Assembly (NCBI GenBank): GCA_903904755.1
Contig: CAIVDV010000054.1
Location: 1 to 37,466, forward strand
DNA from: an uncultured Acidobacteriaceae bacterium
Lineage (GTDB): Bacteria; Acidobacteriota; Terriglobia; Terriglobales; Acidobacteriaceae
Length of the DNA stretch: 37,466 nt
Reading direction: 5' to 3'
In this document: positions 32,466 through 37,466 of the stretch, in pieces
Position numbering within the stretch: the stretch's first letter is position 1
Layout of the letters: the number at the start of each line of letters is the position of its first letter
The notes under the pieces: generated by a model
Databases searched by the model: none
What the model was told of the DNA's origin: nothing
The model's input: the letters and a program-made list of their open reading frames with translations, nothing else
Made by a program: the position numbers and the translations under genes

Positions 32466-33080
32466 ATGGTGTATCCGGCGAAGATTCGGCGTGAGGCGAT
32501 CCTGGAGGCGGCGGCCAGGATGTTGGAAGAGGGCGGGCTGGAGAGCGTGTCGATTCGGGGGCTTGCGAGTCGGCTGGGGGTGGTGCCGAACGCACTGTAC
32601 CGTTATTTTCATCATTTGGAAGAGTTGCAGGCGGCGCTGTCGAATGAGGCAGCGAGGCGTTTGCTGGGGGATATGGAGGGGGTGGCCGGGGGGAAGGATG
32701 CGGAGGCGGCGCTTCGGGCGATGTGCGACTCCTATGTACGGTTTGCTGCGGAACAGAGGCACTGGTACACGGCGCTGATGACACGGTGCGAGCGGAGTAT
32801 GGAGGACTCGACGTGGCATGTGCGGCTGTGGGAATACATTGTGGGGTATGTGGGGCAGCTGAGCGGGGCGGAGAAGGCTGCGGAAGGTGCGGTTGCGCTG
32901 TGGGCGTTTCTGCACGGGATGGCGGCGCTGGAGGAAGCAGGGGTGTTTCGGGCGGGGAAGCCAGCGACGAGCTACGAGTGGGGGCTGGAGGCTTGGTTTG
33001 CGAGGGCGCGGCAGGTGCCGTCCCTACGGGACTCCGGGGATGGGCGTGGCGGTCTTCCCAGCGCTGAAGCGCTGGGCTAA
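32466..33080 (+). CDS. TetR-family regulator of the divergent SDR gene
   Basis: The 204-aa protein has a TetR DNA-binding domain (residues about 5-55: REAILEAAARMLEEGGLESV, then the helix-turn-helix GLASRLGVVPNALYRYFHHLEEL). Its C-terminal domain has the YVRFAAEQRHWYTALMTR segment seen in WHG-type TetR regulators. The start is ATG 32466, with no good ribosome-binding site; an in-frame GTG at 32451 is possible. The last 20 residues or so (VPSLRDSGDGRGGLPSAEALG) are encoded by a hairpin-rich repeat, so the C-terminus seems to have been replaced or extended by a repeat insertion. It probably binds the palindromes at 32390-32429. Confidence 0.83.
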   Translation: MVYPAKIRREAILEAAARMLEEGGLESVSIRGLASRLGVVPNALYRYFHHLEELQAALSNEAARRLLGDMEGVAGGKDAEAALRAMCDSYVRFAAEQRHWYTALMTRCERSMEDSTWHVRLWEYIVGYVGQLSGAEKAAEGAVALWAFLHGMAALEEAGVFRAGKPATSYEWGLEAWFARARQVPSLRDSGDGRGGLPSAEALG

Positions 33081-33104
33081 GTTACCCTGCGCCTACGGCG
33101 CGGG
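33020..33104. repeat. Cluster of three hairpins, REP-like mobile palindromic element
   Basis: Three perfect hairpins follow each other: GTCCC-TAC-GGGAC (33020-33032), CCCAGCGCT-GA-AGCGCTGGG (33057-33076) and GCGCC-TAC-GGCGC (33089-33101). The first two lie inside the end of the TetR gene, whose TAA stop directly follows the second. The form matches repetitive extragenic palindromes. The middle hairpin ('agcgctgaagcgct') is of a type I recall from acidobacterial intergenic regions. Confidence 0.6.
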
Positions 33105-33238
33105 CTCGTGCTGCGGACGAAAGGTGCGGGTGACCAGAAATGGTTGTCGTCGGTCCCTGGCTGTTCCATTCGATGACATGGTGAGGACTCTGTCTCGGGA
33201 CATCGGTAACTGTTCCGCGCAAGCCGGAGCGGTTGCGG
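33105..33238. other. Gene-free stretch, possible remnant of an insertion sequence
   Basis: No credible gene is seen between the TetR repeat cluster and the end of the hydrolase gene. The middle part (about 33165-33215, with gacatggtgaggactctgtc and ctcgggacatcggtaactg) resembles terminal sequences of transposons from memory, but without a partner end or transposase this is only a suggestion. Confidence 0.3.
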
Positions 33239-35290
33239 TTATTTCTGGGTGGTGATCCATGTCCATTCCTGTTGGGAGCGGGCGAGGAGGGGGTCGCGTT
33301 CGTCGGGGAGGAGGTAGCGGGCGGCGATGAGCTGGTCGAGGGCGTCGGCGAAGCGGGTGCGGTAGTCGGCGTACTCGTGGTAGCGGGTGAGTATGGGGGT
33401 GCGTGGGTCGTGGTGGGCGGCTGCGTCGGCGGGGGTGAGGGGGAGGGGCAGGAAGGAGCCGAGGAAGGCCTGGCGGGCGGTAGGGAGGCCGATTTCCGGG
33501 GCGCGGAGGTTCCAGCCGGTGTAGGTGGCGAGGGGGACGGTGATTTCGGGCAGGGCGATGCCGCCGAGATCGTTGCCGTCGGAATCAACTTGAGGGACGA
33601 GGGTTGGGTAGGGCTTGGCGACGATGGGAGGCTGGTGGGTGAGGATGCCGGCGCGCCAGTTTGGGCCGAAGTTGAGGTTGGCGCCGGTGGAGATGTCGGA
33701 GGGCAGGGTGATGCCGGGGATGGCGGGGAATTTGAGGGCGGCAAGTGGGGTGAGGGTGTGGGTGGCGAGGGTGGGATAGCGGCTGGGGGGAGGGGGGGTG
33801 TTGCTTTGCACCCAGGCGTTGAGGTTGAAGACCATGGCGCGCCAGAAGCCGCGGACGGGCAGGGGGCTGGGGAGGTTCTGGCTGGCGCGATCTTCGCCCA
33901 TGCGGGCGGGCGGGAAGGGGACGGAGAAGTGCTGGAGGCCGGTGAAGAAGTAGATGCGGAGGTTTGGGGATGGTGGCAGGTCGCGGCGGGCGTCGGCGGT
34001 GGTGTGGAGGAGGCTGGCGGCGCGTCCCCAGTACTCGTAGGAGGTGTGTGAGAGGAAGATTTTGGGCAGGACGTGGTCGCGGCGGGCGCGGTCGAGGATG
34101 GAGGCGGGGGGAGCGGCAGGGTGCCAGGGGTCGGACTCGGGCTCGTCGGTGAAGGGGAAGATGTCGGTGGGGTAGTCGATGGAGGAGGTGGGCTGGGCGT
34201 CGCGGGAGGGCTGGGCGAAGCGGAGGTTGAAGGAGCCGCGGCCCGCGCCGCCGACGTGGGCGAGGATGCCGTCGAGGGCGATTTGGCCGGATTCGTCGGC
34301 GTTGAAGCCGTCGTATAGGAATTCGCGCAGGAAGCGGCCGCACTGGCTGATTCCGGCGGCATAGGCGACGCGGAGGGGGTGGGCGTCGGGCTGGATGGGG
34401 GTGTGCTTCATGTATGCGGCGAAGTCGCGGACGGCGGCAAAGCCGAGGCCGGCGACGACGGGGTTGCGGACGACGTAGACGAGTTCGTAGATGCGGCCCT
34501 TCTGGAAGCCGCCCTGGAGGTGGATGAAGCGATCGGATGGGGTGGGCTGGCCGCTGACGAGGTGGGTGAAGGACCACTGGGCGCGTGGGATGAGGGTGCG
34601 GGCGGCTGAGGGGGAGTCGCGGACGGTGAGGGTGTTGCGGGGATCGTCTGGGGCGGCGGCGGGGTACTCGGCGGCGCCGAGGCGGGTGCCCATGATGTGG
34701 CCGAGGGGTTCGTCGGGAGTGTCTGCCCAGGGGGTGAAGTCGGAACGGAGGAGGCCTTCAATGGGCTTGCCGTCAGGCTGGGTGGCGACGGGGGCGTAGA
34801 GACGCATGGCGCCGGGGGTGTCGATGGCGTCCCATTGCCAGCCGAGGGAGGCGAAGGTGAAGCCCTGCTGGAGGAGCCAGGCGTCGCCGAGGTCGACGGG
34901 GGTGGCGGGGTCGGCCTTGCCGCCGTCGATGAGGGGAAGGATGCCTTTGCCGCCGCGGTTGGGGATTTCGATGAGGAGTGCGCCGTTGGATTGCTGGGTG
35001 GGGCGGAGGAGGAAGAGGTCGGCGGAGAATTCGACTTCGCCCTGGGGATTGCGGGGAGCGAGGGCGAGATCGACGACGGCGCGGTTGTGAGGATCGGTGG
35101 GGGAGACGGCGAAGTGGACGCGGGCGATGATCTTTTCGGAAGGCGGGATGCCGTAGGCGGGGTTGCCGGCGATGGCGGTGCGCGAGAGGACCTGGATGCC
35201 GGTGACGCGGGCGAGGGCTGCGGGCGCGGCGAAGTGGGCGGCCAGCAGGAAGGCGGCGGGAAGAAGTCGGCGCAGGGAAGCGATGGTCAT
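33239..35290 (-). CDS. Large exported alpha/beta-hydrolase-domain protein
   Basis: The 683-aa protein has an N-terminal Sec signal (MTIASLRRLLPAAFLLAAHF, cleavage near residue 28). It resembles the large, little-studied 'alpha/beta hydrolase domain' proteins found in acidobacteria and sphingomonads. Features are IPNRGGKGILPL (110-121), SLGWQWDA (148-155), the nucleophile-like elbow AGISQCGRF with Ser315, an acidic GHIMGTRLGAAEYP segment, and LSHTSYEYWGRAASLLHT followed by GLQHF with a likely catalytic His. The substrate is unknown; an ester is expected. The ATG at 35290 has no ribosome-binding site, but TATACT on the minus strand 9 bases upstream suggests a leaderless mRNA. It is divergent from the M24 peptidase gene. 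Confidence 0.8.
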   Translation of the reverse strand: MTIASLRRLLPAAFLLAAHFAAPAALARVTGIQVLSRTAIAGNPAYGIPPSEKIIARVHFAVSPTDPHNRAVVDLALAPRNPQGEVEFSADLFLLRPTQQSNGALLIEIPNRGGKGILPLIDGGKADPATPVDLGDAWLLQQGFTFASLGWQWDAIDTPGAMRLYAPVATQPDGKPIEGLLRSDFTPWADTPDEPLGHIMGTRLGAAEYPAAAPDDPRNTLTVRDSPSAARTLIPRAQWSFTHLVSGQPTPSDRFIHLQGGFQKGRIYELVYVVRNPVVAGLGFAAVRDFAAYMKHTPIQPDAHPLRVAYAAGISQCGRFLREFLYDGFNADESGQIALDGILAHVGGAGRGSFNLRFAQPSRDAQPTSSIDYPTDIFPFTDEPESDPWHPAAPPASILDRARRDHVLPKIFLSHTSYEYWGRAASLLHTTADARRDLPPSPNLRIYFFTGLQHFSVPFPPARMGEDRASQNLPSPLPVRGFWRAMVFNLNAWVQSNTPPPPSRYPTLATHTLTPLAALKFPAIPGITLPSDISTGANLNFGPNWRAGILTHQPPIVAKPYPTLVPQVDSDGNDLGGIALPEITVPLATYTGWNLRAPEIGLPTARQAFLGSFLPLPLTPADAAAHHDPRTPILTRYHEYADYRTRFADALDQLIAARYLLPDERDPLLARSQQEWTWITTQK

Positions 35291-35299
35291 GGTGGAGGA

Positions 35300-35324
35300 A
35301 GTATACGGGGAGGAAGGGTATATT
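35300..35324. promoter_or_regulatory. Divergent -10-like boxes placed close to both start codons
   Basis: On the minus strand TATACT (35300-35305) lies 9 bases before the hydrolase ATG. On the plus strand TATATT (35319-35324) lies 7 bases before the M24 peptidase ATG. Only 41 bases separate the two start codons, so the two promoters are back to back and both transcripts would have practically no leader. No clear -35 boxes are present. Confidence 0.45.
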
Positions 35325-35331
35325 CGGGAGT

Positions 35332-36618
35332 ATGTTGACGCGACGGAGTTTTCTAGCTGCCAGTGCTGTTGTGCCGGTGTTGCCCGGGTTGCGGGCGATG
35401 GGGCAAAGTGCCCCCACGAACCAGAGCGAATTGCCGCCGGCGCTGGCTGCGCTGAAGAGCAGACGCGGGGAAGTTGTGCCGATTGGGGCGGAGGAGCGGG
35501 TGGCGCGATTTGCCCGGGCGCAGGAGCTGATGGAGCGGGAAAAGATTGATGCGATTGCGCTGATTGGCGGGACAAGCCTGGTGTATTTCACCGGGGTGCG
35601 GTGGTGGAACAGCGAGCGGCTGTTTGTGGCGGTGCTGCCGCGGAAGGGTGCGCCGTTCTATGTGTGCCCAGCTTTTGAAGAGGAACGGGCGCGGGAGCAG
35701 ATGAAGCTGGCGCCGGGGGGACGGGAGAGCAGGGTTTACGCGTGGAATGAGGACGAGAACCCGTATGTGCTGGTGGCCAAGGGGCTGAAGGATCTTGGAT
35801 TGACGACGGGCCGGCTGGGGGTGGAAGAGCGGGTGACGTTTGTGTTCAGTGATGAGATTCGGAGGGCTACGCCGGGATTTGAGCAGGTGAGCGCGACGCC
35901 GGTGACGGCGGGATGCCGGGCGCGGAAGAGTGCGGCGGAGCTGAAGCTGATGCAGTTGGCGAACGATATTACGCTCGCGATTTACAAGGCGGCGTGGAAG
36001 TCGATTGTGCCGGGGGTGACGAACCGGCAGGTGTCGGAGTGGATTGGGCAGGCGTATGAGCGGGTGGGATTTGAGGGGGATGCGAGCTGCCAGGTGGATG
36101 CGTACTCGGCGCTGCCGCATGGGTCGATTGAACCGCAGGTGATCACGGAAGGGTCGATATTGCTGCTGGATGACGGGTGCAGCGTGGGTGGGTATGAGTC
36201 GGACATTACGCGGTGCTTTGTGGTGGGCAAACCGACGGACCGGATGAAGACGGTGTTTGACGTGGTGCAGAAGGCGCAACTGACGGCGCTGAAGACGGCG
36301 CGGCCGGGTGTGGAGTGCCAGGCGATTGATGCGGCGGCGCGGAAGGTGATTGACGATGCCGGGTTTGGGCCGGGGTATGCGCACTTTACGCACAGGCTGG
36401 GGCACGGGATTGGGATGGACGGGCACGAGTGGCCATACCTGGTGCGGGGGAACACGACGAAACTGGAGACGGGGATGAGCTTCAGCGATGAGCCGGGGGT
36501 GTATCTGCGCGGGGAGTTCGGGATTCGTCTGGAGGATGACTGGTATGTGACCGAGGACGGGGGGCGGATGTTTACGCCGCCGCAGATGAGCCTGGAGCTG
36601 CCGTTTGGGGCCGCATAG
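35332..36618 (+). CDS. Tat-exported M24-family (Xaa-Pro peptidase-like) metallopeptidase
   Basis: The 428-aa protein begins with a Tat signal (LTRRSFLAASAVVPVLPGLR). An N-terminal creatinase-type domain (about 55-190) and a pita-bread M24 domain follow. The five metal ligands are visible: Asp280/281 (LLLDDGCSVGG), Asp291 (YESDITRCF), His358 (HRLGHGIGMDGHE), Glu387 (SFSDEPGVY) and Glu401 (GIRLEDDWYV). Such enzymes release the first residue from peptides with proline at position 2; related ones act on creatine or other amides. TATATT lies 7 bases before the ATG. It is followed 39 bases later by the HAD gene. Confidence 0.9.
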   Translation: MLTRRSFLAASAVVPVLPGLRAMGQSAPTNQSELPPALAALKSRRGEVVPIGAEERVARFARAQELMEREKIDAIALIGGTSLVYFTGVRWWNSERLFVAVLPRKGAPFYVCPAFEEERAREQMKLAPGGRESRVYAWNEDENPYVLVAKGLKDLGLTTGRLGVEERVTFVFSDEIRRATPGFEQVSATPVTAGCRARKSAAELKLMQLANDITLAIYKAAWKSIVPGVTNRQVSEWIGQAYERVGFEGDASCQVDAYSALPHGSIEPQVITEGSILLLDDGCSVGGYESDITRCFVVGKPTDRMKTVFDVVQKAQLTALKTARPGVECQAIDAAARKVIDDAGFGPGYAHFTHRLGHGIGMDGHEWPYLVRGNTTKLETGMSFSDEPGVYLRGEFGIRLEDDWYVTEDGGRMFTPPQMSLELPFGAA

Positions 36619-36645
36619 CGGGATGGGGCGGGGTTGAGTGGCACG

Positions 36646-36651
36646 TACAAT
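36646..36651 (+). promoter_or_regulatory. -10-like box of the HAD phosphatase gene, leaderless arrangement
   Basis: TACAAT (5 of 6 to consensus) lies 6 bases before the ATG at 36658. Transcription would begin at or beside the start codon. GAGG also lies just before the ATG, too close for a normal ribosome-binding site. Confidence 0.45.
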
Positions 36652-36657
36652 CGAGGC

Positions 36658-37332
36658 ATGAGCTTTGTAACGGAAGCGGTAGAGGTGAGGGCCAAGGGGA
36701 TTCTGTTCGATATGGACGGGATTCTGATTTCGTCGATTGGGTCAGTGGAGCGGAGCTGGCATGCGTGGGCGACCAAGAACGGGGTAGACCCGGAGCTGGC
36801 GATACGGACGGCGCATGGTTGCCGGGCGATTGAAACGATTACGAAGCTGCGGCCAGACCTGGATGGGCCGGCGGAGCTGAAGTGGATTGAAGACCTGGAG
36901 ATCGCCGACCAGGAGGGAATCCTGGTGCTGCCGGGAGTGCCGGAGTTGCTGGCGAGCTTGCCTGCGGGGCGGTGGACGGTGGTGACGAGCGCGACGGGGA
37001 AGCTGGCGCGGGTACGGCTGCTGTCGGGCGGGATTGTGGCGCCGGAGCCGTTTGTGAGTGCGGATACGGTGGAGCAGGGGAAGCCGAATCCTGCGCCGTA
37101 CCTGAAGGGCGCGGAGTTGCTGGGATTTGCGCCGGAAGAGTGCGTGGTGTTTGAGGATTCCGGTGCGGGAGTGCGGGCGGGTCATGCGGCGGGATGCCGG
37201 GTGGTGGCGACGACGTTTTCGCATCCGCTGGAGGAGCTGGCGAAGGCGGAGTTCCTGATTACGGATTTGACGCAGGTTCGGGTGACGGCGGATGGGGATG
37301 GGCTGCGAATTGAGCTGAGACCGAAGGCTTAG
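36658..37332 (+). CDS. HAD-family sugar-phosphatase-like hydrolase
   Basis: The 224-aa cytoplasmic protein has all four HAD motifs: I, ILFDMDGIL with nucleophile Asp18 and acid/base Asp20; II, VVTSATG near residue 108; III, Lys in VEQGKPNPAPYLKGAELLG; and IV, VVFEDSGAGVRAGHAAG. The helical cap after motif I and the sequence as a whole resemble 2-deoxyglucose-6-phosphatase / glycerol-3-phosphatase-type enzymes (YfbT, GPP). The likely substrate is a small sugar phosphate. The ATG at 36658 is preferred over an upstream TTG at 36634, which precedes the -10 box. It follows the M24 gene but probably has its own promoter. Confidence 0.87.
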   Translation: MSFVTEAVEVRAKGILFDMDGILISSIGSVERSWHAWATKNGVDPELAIRTAHGCRAIETITKLRPDLDGPAELKWIEDLEIADQEGILVLPGVPELLASLPAGRWTVVTSATGKLARVRLLSGGIVAPEPFVSADTVEQGKPNPAPYLKGAELLGFAPEECVVFEDSGAGVRAGHAAGCRVVATTFSHPLEELAKAEFLITDLTQVRVTADGDGLRIELRPKA

Positions 37333-37353
37333 CCCGCATTTCTCACCACAGCT

Positions 37354-37381
37354 TGCCGACTGTGATCACCAGGCATTTTTT
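37354..37381 (+). terminator. Possible terminator after the HAD gene
   Basis: TGCC (37354-37357) and GGCA (37372-37375) enclose the 8-base palindrome GTGATCAC and are followed directly by six T. The stem is short, so this is only a moderate candidate. The last 85 bases of the window hold no recognisable gene. Confidence 0.45.
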
Positions 37382-37466
37382 AGCGAGACCATCGAGGTGT
37401 AGTCATCATTTCCCATCGAGTGTCTGGTTCTGAGAGTTTGGTTTCCTCTTGTTGGTGTGCTGGAAC

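Noticed and set aside
33082-34362. Ser/Pro/Thr-rich open frame (426 codons) in a second frame of the same strand as the large hydrolase
   Set aside because: The product is almost entirely Pro, Ser, Thr and Ala, a typical shadow of C-rich codons. The hydrolase frame has a signal peptide and a recognisable nucleophile motif.
1-37466. CRISPR arrays, prophage genes or toxin-antitoxin pairs
   Set aside because: No regularly spaced repeats, no phage structural genes and no recognisable toxin or antitoxin genes were found in either strand.

Overview
The window looks like chromosomal DNA of an Acidobacteriota member, probably class Terriglobia (Acidobacteriaceae, Granulicella/Terriglobus/Edaphobacter type). 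This is an inference from the protein content: a giant Oar-like TonB-dependent receptor with an N-terminal carboxypeptidase-regulatory-like domain, several exported glycoside hydrolases, Tat-type signal peptides, a KdsB enzyme implying a Kdo-containing outer membrane, and high GC. The + strand is G-rich and C-poor along the whole window whatever the gene orientation. Plus-strand genes therefore end codons in G (GCG, GGG, CTG) and minus-strand genes in C (GCC, GGC, CTC). The window probably lies inside one replichore with + as the leading strand.

Layout. 1-129: the end of an IS3-like element with the first codons of its transposase. 284-8862: housekeeping and unknown genes, namely an M29 aminopeptidase, L-lactate dehydrogenase, an unknown lipoprotein with a 94-aa partner, two small conserved unknowns, a YbdK-type carboxylate-amine ligase, two related DUF3592-like membrane proteins, AlkB and KdsB. 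8983-14517: a large hybrid histidine kinase (sensor, three PAS, kinase, two receivers, Hpt) in an operon with an HD-GYP response regulator, a likely phosphorelay that lowers c-di-GMP. 14547-16020: an MFS transporter followed by a tRNA with anticodon CAT.

16071-24504: a carbohydrate locus. A secreted six-hairpin-glycosidase-like protein and the TonB-dependent receptor lie on the minus strand. A GH18 chitinase-like enzyme overlapping an acyltransferase-like membrane protein gene lies on the plus strand. The acyltransferase-like gene is split by a one-base frameshift. LacI/GalR-type palindromes with an AACGTT core overlap the predicted promoters of the glycosidase gene and of the chitinase gene, and the latter lies in the region shared with the receptor. 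No LacI-type regulator is encoded in the window.

24660-28605: a DrrAB-like ABC exporter with its TetR repressor and a palindrome inside its promoter, a double CDGSH iron-sulfur protein, and an S41-family protease homologue in which both the catalytic Ser and Lys positions are substituted (Gly and Gln). 28673-31241: a GH43-like enzyme and a GH37 trehalase, both with Tat-like signals. 31462-33080: a divergent SDR/TetR pair with two strong palindromes between them. The TetR gene ends inside a cluster of hairpins resembling a mobile palindromic repeat. 33239-37332: a large exported alpha/beta-hydrolase-domain protein, divergent from a Tat-exported M24 peptidase and a HAD sugar-phosphatase-like gene. 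Several genes here and earlier have a -10-like hexamer 6-9 nt before the start codon, suggesting leaderless mRNAs.

No CRISPR array, phage or complete mobile element was seen. All family assignments come from motifs read by eye, without database searches.
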